Part shown: piece after piece, positions 24,319-35,700 of the stretch
How positions within the stretch are numbered: the first letter of the stretch is position 1
Layout: the number at the start of each line of letters is the position of its first letter
From: Hawksworthiomyces lignivorus
Taxonomy: Eukaryota; Ascomycota; Sordariomycetes; Ophiostomatales; Ophiostomataceae
Assembly: GCA_002917075.1 (NCBI GenBank)
Contig: NTMA01000086.1
Span: 112,366-176,365, forward strand
DNA length: 64,000 nucleotides
Direction of reading: 5' to 3'
Program-made: the position numbers and the translations under genes
Notes under the pieces: generated by a model
What the model saw: the letters and a program-made list of their open reading frames with translations, nothing else
The model's database searches: none
Told to the model about the DNA's origin: nothing

Positions 24319-25011
24319 TTACTGGCATATTCCTTCTGGTACCACTGTCACGTTGGTAAAGGCCACAAACCCGGCGCCATCAGAGCTATAGTCAGGATTC
24401 ATCACGGTAACCAGTAATTGCATGTCGTCGCCTGGGTCGGACAGAGTAAAGTTGACTGAGAGATTCTGAATCTGATCCAGCGCCAAATCGTCGAGGTCGA
24501 AAATCCAGGTGACCAGCCCCCATTCGGCGCCAGGCACGCCGCTGACCGAGATGTTGAGCCCAGACATGGTGGTGTTCCGGTACAGCAAGTACTCGAGCGC
24601 GATCACATAGGAGCCCTCCGTCATGTTGGCCGGCAGATGCTGCCACAGCACAGAAGAGTCCTGGCCGCTGTATCCGATCCACCCGCAGTCGTCGCCGAGC
24701 TCCCCGCAGTTCTCGCCGCCCGATCCAGACTCCGCGTATGGATCGCCGTTTTTTCCATAGTTGGACTCGTAGGCTTGCCAGTCTTCAAGGCCCTGCTGAA
24801 AGTTGCCGTTTTGAACCAAGTTGGCGCCTTCAATCAAGCTCGCACAGCTCGAGGCGCTGGCGGACGCGGCCGCGGCAGAGGAGGTCGAGGCGCTGGGAGA
24901 CGGTGTCGGCACCGAGGACGGTGACTGCCGCGGTCTGCACGGGGACGCAGACGTCGCACCGGCGAAGACGAGCCCAGAGGCCAATATTCTCAGTAATTTC
25001 ATGGCTCTCAT
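24319..25011 (-). CDS. Small secreted protein with a carbohydrate-binding-like fold
   Basis: Single exon, 230 residues. The start used is the ATG at 25011 (MRAMKLLRILASG); the ATG at 25002 would shorten it by three residues. The N-terminus is a good signal peptide (KLLRILASGLVFAGATSASP), followed by a Ser/Pro/Ala-rich linker. The mature domain begins NLVQNGNFQQGLEDWQAY, an opening seen in CBM4/9-like and galactose-binding-like jelly-roll domains. It also has a probable disulphide pair in GENCGELGDDCGWIG and several N-glycosylation sites (NMT, NTT, NIS, NLS, NFT, NVT). Function is not known. A cell-wall binding protein or an effector are both possible. It sits inside the receptor island between two NLR-type genes. 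Confidence 0.55.
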   Translation of the reverse strand: MRAMKLLRILASGLVFAGATSASPCRPRQSPSSVPTPSPSASTSSAAAASASASSCASLIEGANLVQNGNFQQGLEDWQAYESNYGKNGDPYAESGSGGENCGELGDDCGWIGYSGQDSSVLWQHLPANMTEGSYVIALEYLLYRNTTMSGLNISVSGVPGAEWGLVTWIFDLDDLALDQIQNLSVNFTLSDPGDDMQLLVTVMNPDYSSDGAGFVAFTNVTVVPEGICQ

Positions 25012-26497
25012 CGTCACTAGTAGGCCGTGGGAAACGAGTGGTTTTATTTATCGTGATAAGGCGAAAATGAACAACACCATGCGTCTGTTGTTTTTGTCAA
25101 GAATTCCTCAACAAAAGCAAAGCAATCTTTGAAAAACCTAAACGTTTATTAAAGATATTCATAAATATAAAGCGAGAAAAAACAGAAAACTTTCAGTCTT
25201 CAGCAAAAAAAGAAAAAGAAAAAAAGACAAAAAAAAAATACCCATAACACGACAATGTATTACAGAAAAAGGTATGAAAGTATATCACTATTCCCAAGAA
25301 GGGCATAAGTCTAAACGGTGGATCCATATATCGCAAGAAATGACTAGAAAAAAAAGCATTGTTTCCCCCTTTTGCAATCATTTCCTTAACCTCTTCGACA
25401 ATGCCTAAGCCAGAAAAACTATTGATTTTTCCTAGCTGACGCGTCGTAAGTTTGTAATTCTTTTATTTGATTAGCAGTAGTTAGCGTCCTCCACCTTGTG
25501 CTTAATTGAGATATAAGTTTCAGATCAAAAAGTAGTTATGAGTGAAGAAAACCGTCAACTACGATGATAATCCATAATTTCATTACGGTTAAGACGTCAC
25601 GACGTCGGAAATTATTTCTGGCGGCACTATTCGCGCGATCTGTTTTACACGTACCTATGAGAAACATGTGTCACGAAATGGGCTTTTATATAAGTATTAA
25701 GTGTAAGGCTTCGAGTAGAGAAGCCTCATTAGAACACCAAGGAGTCTAATGTCCTATCGGGCCCCCCTATGCCACTGGATCTCCTTGAGCGCAATACCGG
25801 TGACTGACCCGTCAAAGGGTCTCCCGTCGAGGTTGACCCACCGTGCGATGCCTAGAATGACCACATTAGGCTTCGGCTCCAGGTCCCGCAAAGACATCCT
25901 CGTAGGCGCCCAGGTGGCCGTTCCACAGGAGCGTGCTCGCGCCACGAGATCCAACAGTTAGATTGTGATTAAATCCTCTCCACATGTATCAATCTGCATT
26001 TCTGTCATTGCCACACACCCACCTTAAAAGCGGTTTTTGCTCTTCGAAGCTCCAAGAGTCACATTCGTTTAAATGAATTTTACGCGAGTTTCTTGGGCCG
26101 ATTATTGCAAGACAAAATGCTCGTGAACTATATAATCAACAATCCTACTTTCTTGCGCCCAGTTGTTGCCCTTGCAAATCAAGCATCTTGGCCAGGCATT
26201 TCCCTCTTTAATGGTCAGCCTCAAGCTCAAAGGTTAATGGAAAGACAATCGTGAAACTCTAAAATGACAATGAACTTTCGAAAAGCGAATTCGAGACTTT
26301 AGATTACGTTCAATTCTTCGTACTGTTGGGCATCTTCGGTGAGTATTCAATAGTGCCTTATCAAATAACATATATGAAATACGCTTTGAGAAGGTGGAGC
26401 TGCAAAACCCTATAGTTGTTCACGGAGCTAGGTGCTTCGAATTTTCAGGTCAAGAATTTTCCTCATATCACCGCCATATAAATGTGAAGCCAGAGCT
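25012..26497. other. AT-rich intergenic region with one GC-rich island
   Basis: Mostly AT-rich with no gene. The exception is 25745-25965, where GC content jumps and the minus strand reads like broken coding sequence: an open frame with PNVVILGIARWVNLDGRP in one frame and STLLWNGHLGAYEDVFAG in another. I cannot assign a family; it may be a frameshifted gene relic. Confidence 0.4.
25745..25965 (-). pseudogene. Possible short coding relic, family unknown
   Basis: A GC-richer island of about 220 bp in AT-rich surroundings. On the minus strand two reading frames give protein-like segments that could be joined by one frame change, but no start, splice sites or known motif support a gene. This is low-confidence inference from composition. 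Confidence 0.22.
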
Positions 26498-28746
26498 TTA
26501 TTTACCGTCCGACGAACTCTTCACTGCTAGAATACTACGATGGCTGCCCAGCGAGAGACCGTAGCGGGCTTTCTTCTTATCAGCACCGCGGGAGAGAAGC
26601 AGCTCCACGGTGTCTCGATCCTGTCGCTTCGTGGGCCATAATGGTTCGTCACGATACCCTCTCATGGAAGCCCGCGATAACGGCGTACGGCCTTAGTGAT
26701 CTGCAGCTTCGATGTTGGCGCAACAATTTGTAAGTATCCGTACGATAGATATGTGCCCTTGCGCGGAGGCCCACGACAACGGCGTACGGCCTTGGTGGTC
26801 TGCAGCTTCGATGTCGGCGCCACGGGCTAGAAGTACCTGTACCAGGTGGATGTGCCCTTGTGCGGAGGCCCACGATAACGGCGTACGGCCTTGGTGGTCT
26901 GCAGCTTCGATGTCGGCGCAACGATTTAAAAGTACCAGTAACAGGTAGAATTGCCCTCCCGTGGAGGCCCACGACAATGGCGTCCGGCCGTTGTGGTCTG
27001 CGGCTGCGATGTCGGCGCCACGGTCTAGAAGTAACTGAATTACTTCTGATGTTATGCGCCCTTCCGCGGAGGCCCACGACAATGGCGTCTGGCCGTTGTT
27101 GTCTGCAGCTTCAATATTGGCGCCATAATTGAGAAGGACCGTCACGGCTTTCTCTTGTCCTGCATTGGCAGCATGTAGCAGTGGAGTCCTGCCGTTGCCG
27201 TCCTTTATGTCAATGTCTATGCCGACTTTGTCTTTCCCCTGTAGGATGACTTTCAATTGCCCCAGAATTCCATACTCAGATAAAACATGTATCAGGGCGG
27301 TATCTTCTGATGGGCATTTCGCAGAGTGGCGGTATATTAGCATATAAACGGAAGCCCAGCACCTCAGGAGGTAGTTTGTATTTATGGAAAATCTCTGTAG
27401 ATGGTCGTTTAGCGGAATGTTAAAATCATCGCATTGCTTCGCGTGCCCGGGCCACCAAGTCGTAGCATACTTCAAGAACGGGTAACTTTCTCTAGGAAAA
27501 ATGAGGCGCGACTCGTCAGCTTCTGCACCGATTTCCTGCATCTCCAAATAGCGAATGCATGTGTTAAACAACCGAAAATGCACCTTCCCAGCTGCCTCAT
27601 AGGCTGAGCTAGAGCAACGGTCCAGATTCTGGATACCTTTCTCGATGTAAAAGTCCTTGACTGACTGGTGGATGAACTGGACAACACGACCACGGATTGT
27701 AAGATCACCATAAGTATGCAAGGAAGAGAAAGGAGTAACTTCAGCAAGGCCGCAGCTGAGTGTCTGCACTCGTCTTTCGAGTCGCTTATCGTCAGATATA
27801 TATTCTTTATCACGACGGCATTCTTCCAAAGACATATATGGGCAATCACCATCGATCACCATCGCCCAGCGCAGTTCATCCAGTGACAGAGGCTTCATAG
27901 CAAAGCAGACCCACTGAAGCAACTTTAGGGAGGCCGATTGCATAGTTTGCATAAGTTCAGAAAACAGCTCATCTCCCAGCGAAAGGCAGAGGTAGCTCTT
28001 CATAGAAGCATATGACTTTGATGCTGCTGCTGTCATTTCCCAGTTCTCGCAACATGTTTAGGAATCGGTCTTGGATCGACTTTAAGAACTGGTTGTCACT
28101 CTGCAAGACATCTAACAGCTTTGTATTTCCGGACTTTCCAAGGCTGGCTAGAGCGGCAGCTGGTATCTTCGCCCAGTCTGCCATCTAGGAGCCGCCGTGT
28201 GGGGTGCCCATGAATACGACATCTTTCATGCACGCAAAATAGTTGCGTAAGCGGGCATCTGGGTTGTTGCGCGACAAGAGAATAGCTTCTTTGCAGACAA
28301 GACCGCCTAGGCTGTGGGCAACAAAAATAAGGGGGCGAGATGTGCAGCCGGCGCGAATTGCGGTCAAGTCGTGCAAGAGGTTTACAGCATGGTCGCTCAA
28401 CTAGTTCACCGAAGCAACCGATTTTCGTGCTATGTATGCGTCATAGCCGTAGGTGAGTATGCGAGCGTTCTGAAAGGCTCGCGCAAGCAGAGTTTCCGGC
28501 CATGACTTGCTCTCTCCGTAGGCGGTCCAAGTGCTTTCCCGGTTTCCACTTAGACCGTGGATGAAGCAGATGTCGACTGTGGCATCAGAACAGCTGTATA
28601 GAACTTTCACTCCGCCAGGAAAAGAGGTTTTCGAATGAATCGCTGCTGCTACGTGCTTGCGAATCGGGCGGAACCGGATTGCGGCTTGATTTTCGTGGAG
28701 AATTTGGCGACGGATCGCGCTTCTTTCGATGCAAAAGCCACTTCAT
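26498..28746 (-). pseudogene. Decayed esterase-ankyrin NLR lacking its NACHT domain
   Basis: The minus strand starts with MKWLLHRKKRDPSP at 28746. It runs into a DUF676-like serine esterase: CFIHGLSGNRESTW, then LIFVAHSLGGLVCKEA with the GHSLGG-type nucleophile, then VVFMGTPHGGS. TAG codons break it at 28403 and 28187. Near 27985 the frame changes, directly joining the end of the esterase (ICFYEELPLP) to a segment normally found after NACHT (LLQWVCFAMKPLSLDELRWAM). No P-loop is present. After VVQFIHQSVKDFYIEKG come ankyrin repeats (GRTPLSWASAQGH units). A TAA at 26695 interrupts these; the same frame then continues to a final TAA at 26498. In family members the order is esterase-NACHT-ankyrin, so the NACHT region has probably been deleted. 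The gene cannot make a working receptor. Confidence 0.78.
26640..27190 (-). repeat. Ankyrin-coding tandem repeats (~99 bp)
   Basis: Near-identical 33-codon units carry the core ADHQGRTPLSWASAQGH. The conserved block GCGGAGGCCCACGA recurs (plus-strand view) at about 26764, 26863, 26962 (first base differs) and 27067, so the spacing is 99, 99 and 105 bp. The most 3' unit has the stop TAA where its siblings have CAA. Confidence 0.85.
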
Positions 28747-30428
28747 CGTCTGAAGAGGACTGTCAAATTAACTGATAGATAAAGGGCTCAGTTTGAGGCC
28801 GCGATGCTTCTCTTCATGCTTCTCTGTCATGTTCCTACTCTTCTCGGGAAAGAATTTTTATGGAGAAACAAATCAACAAGGGTCGTCTTGTCATCTTCAA
28901 TGCTGAGAGGTAAATTTAAGAGACATCTACGATTTCACAAGATGGGTATGAACCGTGAGGCTGAGGCAAGGCTGAATCGCGTAAGGCACCAACAGGAGCG
29001 GGATGATGTGGTAGCGCTAATACACGAAGAGGATCTTGGCAGGATGCCAAAGCGTTCTCACAGTGCGTGCATTGTATGAAGAGCCGTAAGCTGTGCTCCA
29101 TTTCCGCTGCTGACAATAGCTCATACGATTTTACTGTCTTGTATCCTATTTTCAAAGATGGTCAAAAAAAAAAGAAAAAAAATTTAATAAAAAAATTTGA
29201 TGCGTACAAAAGAAGCATTAATAACATTAAACCTACAAAAAAAGGATGGTGCCTCTGTAAAGTGAAGGGAGTTCACTTGGATGAAAGGCACCAGCGTGCC
29301 AATGCTTCTGAGGACATAGTCAAAGAAACTGAGTTTCAGGGCGCTGCTCCCAAGCAGTACAAGCTGCTGTCTCTTGTCGAAAGGCGTGCTACGCAACACT
29401 ATACCGAAAGGCAGCCTTTTACCAGAGCTGCACCTGTCAATCTAAACGTCACCCAAATGCCATAAACCCACGTGCTATTTCTCGTGACCTGAGGGGGACC
29501 TCGTCAGATGCCAGTATGTGTCACGCCGTGTTTGCGACGTCGTGTTCTGGACTTGACTCGTCATTCTCTCTTGGGGGTCTCAATTTATTAGTGGGGTGCA
29601 GCACAAGCTCTCTATAAGATGCTTATAAGCCTACTCCATACACTACAGCTATATCGCGGAGAGCAGAAATGGCAGACCACTCGCAGCAAAGATGAATAAG
29701 CTGGCTACCGTGTACCGACTGCGGAGGGTGTGTGTGAATCTGCGTGGAGCAGGAAAAGCGAGCAAATACACGTATTATATGGCTTATTAAAAAGCGGTTG
29801 CCGAAATGCGCTAAGCTCCAGACGCCAACGCTGATGGGCACGATGGGGAATGCTGTGGTGTGGAGATTTAGCTCTCTCCTCTGTATTGGGGTGGCCACAG
29901 CGCCCGTTCTGGATGTGTAAGATCCGCTGCCCCGTCCCACATGTGAGATATGGCCGAGGTTTGGCGGCAGTCACTGCTCAAGCTCTCGGTCCAAACTGCA
30001 CCTCTTGCCCCAACCAGCCTCCTCTCTCACTGGCTACTTTTGGCTATTATTCCTCGGCGATCCACAGCCGGCTCTTTACTATGCGCTCTTCCTGACCTGA
30101 ACTTCACTGCCGATAACTTATTTTTGTTCTTCTTGCTTGGAATTTCTTCGTTTGGATTCTTCTCAATTGGTCAATACCCTTTGCCTATTCGAAGCTTCAT
30201 CTTGAGTCTGCGAAGATCCTCCTTGCTCTTCGTGCCTCTCACCCTCTCACTTCACCCTATCTCTTCCCTCCCCTCTCTTTCTCGACGCTGCTGTGCCGCC
30301 TTTAATATCCCGAAACGTACCCTCGGCACATACCTCTCCCTCAACTATCGTGAGATTCAGCTTCGATTTCGACGAGTAGTCTCTCGCCTCAATCGCAAAA
30401 TCTCACCCCTTTTTTCACCACCGCACAC
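28747..30428. other. Intergenic region ending in a CT-rich leader
   Basis: No gene recognised. The first part is AT-rich and borders the decayed receptor. From about 30000 to 30428 the sequence becomes pyrimidine-rich on the plus strand, as expected for the leader of the carrier gene at 30429. Short open frames (28804-29079 plus, 29067-29465 plus) lack family motifs. Confidence 0.4.
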
Positions 30429-31720
30429 ATGCCTGTCCAGTCGAAGCCGGTCATAGGGCCCTGGGGAAAGGCCACAGCCGGCGCTACCGGCGCCGTGCTG
30501 GCCAATGCCCTGGTGTACCCCCTTGATATGTAAGGAGCAAGCCCTGGTAGCGTCGGCTTTTGGGATTGTGGTTGTTTTTTTTTTTTTTTTTTTTGCTAAC
30601 CCGCTGCTCTCTTCCGCCTCGTCCAGCGTCAAGACGCGGCTGCAGGTGCAGGTCAAGCGGAAAGACGGCGCGGAGGGCGACGAGGCGCACTACGCCTCGA
30701 CGTGGGACGCGATCAGCAAGATCAGGCAGCAGGACGGGCTGGTGGGCCTGTACGCGGGCATCAGCGGGTCGCTGATCGGCGTGGCGTCGACCAACTTTGC
30801 CTACTTCTACTGGTACTCGGTGGTGCGGGTGGTGTACCAGCGCATGGCCAAGTCGTCGAACACGCCGCCGTCGACGCTGGTGGAGCTCTCGCTGGGCGCC
30901 CTGGCCGGCGCCATCGCGCAGATCTTCACCATCCCCGTGTCCGTCGTGACCACCCGCCAGCAGACCCAGTCGCGCGAGGACCGCAAGGGCCTCTTCGCCA
31001 CCGCCCGCGAGGTCATCGACAGCGAGGACGGCGTCTCGGGCCTCTGGCGCGGCCTCAAGGCCAGCCTGGTCCTCGTCGTCAACCCGGCCATCACCTACGG
31101 CGCCTACGAGCGCCTCAAGCTGGTCCTCTTCCCCGGCAAGACCAACCTGCGGCCCTGGGAGGCCTTTGGTGCGTTTTTTTTTTTTTTGCTGCCAACTCCC
31201 GGCTCCCTCCCTCTCTCCCTCCCTCCTTCCTCCTTTTTTTTATCTCTACGTTCGCGTGTGCGCTAATCGTTCCCCCCTCCTACAGTCCTGGGCGCTCTGT
31301 CCAAGTCGCTGGCGACCATCACTACGCAGCCCCTCATCGTCGCCAAGGTGGGCCTGCAGTCCAAGCCGCCGGCAGCCCGCAACGGCAAGCCCTTCAAGAG
31401 CTTCATCGAGGTGATGCAGTTCATCATCGCCCACGAGGGCCCGCTCGCCCTCTTCAAGGGCATCGGCCCCCAGATTCTCAAGGGCGTCCTGGTCCAGGGC
31501 ATCCTGATGATGACCAAGGAGAGGTATGCTTTTGTCTGATGCTACTAGTCTACACGTGCTCCTTTGCGACGATGAACTGAAACTGACAATGTCTTGCAGG
31601 GTCGAGCTTCTCTTCGTCCTCTTCGTCCGCTACCTCCAGAAGGTCCGGTCGCAGCAGCTCGCCCGGGGCGGCCACCTTGCTGTCCTTCGCAGCAAGATCG
31701 CGCCCGTCACCGTCCGATGA
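30429..31720 (+). CDS. Mitochondrial-carrier-family protein, peroxisomal PMP47/PMP34 type
   Basis: Four exons, 30429-30529, 30627-31168, 31286-31523 and 31600-31720, give 333 residues in the usual three-repeat carrier layout. Signature motifs are PLDIVKTRLQVQ in repeat 1, a degenerate IPVSVVTTRQQ in repeat 2 and QPLIVAKVGLQ in repeat 3. The opening GPWGKATAGATGAVLANALV and the segment ASTNFAYFYWYSVVR resemble the peroxisomal carriers that import ATP/CoA-type nucleotides for beta-oxidation. The first exon ends within PLDI, so the signature is split by intron 1. Intron 1 carries a long poly-T run, and intron 2 is CT-rich. The tail is basic (KVRSQQLARGG), which suits peroxisomal targeting. A mitochondrial location cannot be excluded. 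Confidence 0.84.
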
Positions 31721-32265
31721 GCGGCACCTTCCACAGCATAGAAGAGGAGAGAGAGAGTTTGATAGAGATCATGCCCTTGTATAAATTTTTATGGTCTGTC
31801 TTCTTTTATTCTTTTGCATTTACTTTGTAACTGAAGTCTGTTTCATCATTTCTTGTCATTCTTAGAGAAAATGCGTACAAATGTATATATGGTAGTTTCG
31901 TACTGCTTGGGAGGAATGAACCTTTTTTTTTGGACCCAGTTAGAAACGGCGCTCTGGCTCTGCTCGTTTGCTTGCTTAACGTGATTGCCTGACCTATGGC
32001 GTAATAGTGCACTGATAATAATGCATTGGGCATTGAAGATCGGCAGCAGAGCCCAATGACTAACATTTTATTCACGTGGACACACACGTGCACTAGATGC
32101 CCCCACTTGCATTAGCCACGGGTTTGACACTTGCCCTTTTTTTCCGCACAAATCGAAATTGGCTTGCCAAAAAGAGTTTTTTTTGCGCTTCTGCTTTCTG
32201 AACTTTCCATCTTCAACCGTACCGCATCCTCAACACAGACTAAGGACCGACCACAATCAGTCGCC
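31721..32265. other. Intergenic region before RPL29
   Basis: No gene recognised. It holds the carrier 3' UTR and the promoter and leader of ribosomal protein L29. Confidence 0.5.
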
Positions 32266-32759
32266 ATGGCCAGTACGTATATCGATGGGAACCGAAGTCG
32301 ATTGGCTTTATTTCGTTGTTACTGACCTTTCTTTCTTTTCTAGAATCCAAGAACTCGTCTCAGCACAACCAGTCGCGCAAGGCGCACCGGAATGGGTATG
32401 TCGAGATCCGATCCCTAGCGGACGCTGGAAGCAATATGATGCACGGCTAGAAGGCAGATGAGAAGGAGGAGGAAGATGACTGCGATGGACAGCCGACGAG
32501 AGGCAGCAAGCAGGAACAGAGATTGGCTAACCGGTTGTGTTTTTTTTTCTGTTGTACAGCATCAAGAAGCCCAAGACCTCCAGATACCCCTCGCTCAAGG
32601 GTACCGACCCCAAGTTCCGGAGAAACCACAGACATGCTCTGCACGGCACTGCCGCCGCTATTGTACGAATGCTTCCGCCCCAAGGAGACCCGATCGAGGA
32701 GATTTTACTAACAGCCCCAATAGAAGGAGTTCAAGGAGGGCAAGCGGGAGACGGCATAA
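32266..32759 (+). CDS. RPL29: 60S ribosomal protein eL29
   Basis: Four exons encode 65 residues: 32266-32272 (only 7 nt, ATGGCCA), 32344-32395, 32560-32662 and 32724-32759. The spliced product opens MAKSKNSSQHNQSRKAHRNG and continues IKKPKTSRYPSLKGTDPKFR, RNHRHALHGTAAAIKEFKEG and KRETA. This is a full-length, very basic eL29, slightly longer than the yeast protein. It sits on the surface of the large subunit near the subunit interface. The start is fixed by the family's MAKSKN opening, which only appears after splicing of the tiny first exon. Introns make up most of the gene, as is common for fungal ribosomal protein genes. Confidence 0.93.
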
Positions 32760-35700
32760 GGAAATTTCGCATCGATGTGTCTGCATGGGTGGGATGAGGG
32801 GAGGGAAACGACAATAAAAAAAGAAGTCATGGGATATGCCTTTTTCTTTTTGGGAGTTTTTTTTAGGAACGGCACCAATGAGGTTCAAAAAACAGAATCC
32901 AAAGAAATTATTAACCCAACACGGGGCAGCCTTGGGCCCTTCAGCGACGCTCCGAGACAGCCGCGACGAGAGACCTGGATGATCTCTGAGCTTCTCTCGT
33001 CGGGGTGGCTCCGCCGCGGGCGCAGGTGCGGCTTTTCGAGCTGCCTCTTTTTCTTGACATCGTGATCTCGCTCTCCCAGAACCTCCACTGGCTGCGAGCC
33101 GTGGTCGCCCTTTTTCCGAACCGTGATGACAGCTCGTTCATTGGAACAAACAAAAACGGCATTAGTGTGTACAGCAGTGGGCTTCTTTTTCTCTTATGCT
33201 CATTGCTGAAGGATTTTTATTTCGTGCCAATATCGAGAGGATCTCCTCCCCCCGTCTATTACCAAACACCTTTGTCCAATTCGTTTCCGACGGCCTGGGT
33301 GCATGAATGACGGGGTACATACAATTGCCCATTACCATTACGTTACTCGGAAGAACTGCGCGCATGTTCTTTTTGTAGGAAGTCTGGCCATATGCCACCT
33401 GGCGTGGGTGCTTTGGCCCAAACGGCGGTCTTTCTACAGCGTAATTTTATCTCTGTCCCGAGAGCTTCTCCTGACAAGCCACTCGCATTTGTAGCCATGT
33501 CCTCTGGCAGCGCCTTCTGAGGATCCCGCCGTAGTTCTATGGCAGATGCGGACTTTGCATAGACTCTCTGTAGATGTGTGGGCTGTTTGGCAGGTATGAT
33601 AGTCACAGAGACACGCGGTGATGCTCCGGCAAAACAGCTTCCCCCAGGTCCCGCCGCGGCTACCGCCTAAACCAAGACTAGAGGCTGCTGCTGCTGCTGT
33701 GACACATCACGCGCGCACTCTTCTTCTCGCCCGTCCGGTATATCATGTGTGCGGATACATTGATTATCAACGCAGTCTCGCAGAAGCCGCCGCAGCTGGG
33801 CGTACGTACTATAGCCTGTGCGGAGTATAACAAGATAAGATCGCACGAGGTTGGGGCTATTGGGGATGTGCCCCTGGATAAAGTGACGAGAGAGGAAGGA
33901 AACAGCTGGACCCCCATTGTTTCTCTCCCGTTTCCAAATATTGGATCTGGGCCGAAACTACCTCATTCTGATCCCCATACATAATGGGCTCTGCTAAGGT
34001 TCTTGCAGAACAAAAGAAAAAAAATATGGGACAATATATAATCTTCGTGCAGCAGAGGGTGACAAAAAAGCTCCGACCTTGCTTGCAGGTTTCCATAATT
34101 ATATATTCTGCTAAAGATTGGACGACGAGCTGGTATTGGAGCTGCTCCTGGTCACACTTATGCACTATAGGTAGGAGAGAGAGGACCTGGGACCTGTGTG
34201 CACGATCACAAGCACAAGCACAGGCACAGGCACAGGCACAGGAACAAAATAGCAATAGCGCCAAAAGCGTATATTGTCTAACTATTTGTCTCTCTGTCTG
34301 TGTTAGGTCCAGCCGTGATTCGAATGGGCTTTCTCCTCGACGGATTGGCCGGCAATGGTTCGTGCCCCATACGCCGTACGGAGAACACCAACGCCCCGTA
34401 CGAGTAACACATATTGGCAAGCGAGCCTGCGTTAAACCCTGGCGTCAACTAATTAGCATCCCTCCTGTGTGCGTTTCTGCCCTTCTTTTTACGTAGCAAA
34501 CGGAGCTTCCTAGCGCTAAATACGGACCCTCCCTCACCCCTGTGCCGAACGATAAAAAAAAAGGCCCCCCCTTCCCAATCCCGTTTCAAACCTTTTTCTT
34601 CGCCCTTTTTCGCCCAGAATTTTCTTTGGCCTTCCCTTTCTTAGCACAGAAAAACGTTTCCCAAAATATCTCCTTGTTTCATTGCTCTACTTTTGGGTTT
34701 TTGGCATCACCACCACTCCATATTACATATTCTTTCTCGCATATGCTTCTTTCTTGTTCTTTTGTAGCCGCTGTCGCCGCTCTTCTGTTCGTTGTTCAGG
34801 CCTAGCCAACGCTGGGCTTTCATTCAAACTCTCCTCCCCCTCTTCCACCCCCTTTTCTCTTTCTTAATAAGTAGACAGCACACCCTTTGCTGCCTGTCCA
34901 TTCCGCAATCTGATCTTCTTCCCCCTTCCATAATCCTCAGATTCGCTTCTTGGATGCTGCATCTCTGAAGTCTCTGGACCAGACTTTCCGAGCAGGACTT
35001 ACAGTAGCTCATAATCCACCTAATCTGCTTCTGTCGCACGCTTCCATCTCCGCGTCTCGTCTGGCTGTGGCTGTCTCTGCCTCTTTCCCCCCTTCCGCAT
35101 CATACAGCTTGTATTCGCATCCCGTGTTTTCAGCCTGGATTTGCTGCTGGCTCACCACAATTGTAAGTTCACACCGCGCTTCGTCTGCTTCTGCTTCTCG
35201 CTTCTGTTCCTCACGTTGTCCTTCTGCCCTGTGGTTGTTCTTTTCTCTCTCCCCTTTATCTCCTTCTCTTTGGTACTCGTCCCACCGCTCTCCTGCATCG
35301 AGCTTCTAGCTCCTCCTGCAAGACCTATCCCATTTCCACTTTTCCATCTTTGCCGTATTATCTCTCTCGGCAGTCCTCCCGGTCGATTCATCTCCACCTC
35401 GTCATCCGAAGAATGCGCAGTAGGGGGGCCCAAGAGCCATAGAAGCGGCATCGTTCCCTCCCACACTATTCTGTTGTCTGCTTGCCCTCTCCCTCTCTCC
35501 TCTGGCTCGAACGACCCGGTCCTTGTCACGCCCTCTTCCGCCTTTTTTTTTTTTTTTTTTTTGTCTCTCTTCTGTTTTTCGTCTCTTCCCTACGCATATG
35601 CATGCCTTGTCTATCGCTTACCATAAGCGCAGCGCAGCATGCTGCCCCCCACAGTCCCCTTGGCCCATTAACACACACACACACACTCTCTCTCTCTGTC

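Noticed and set aside
28804..29465. Short plus-strand frames upstream of the decayed receptor
   Set aside because: No domain, no splice structure and atypical composition.
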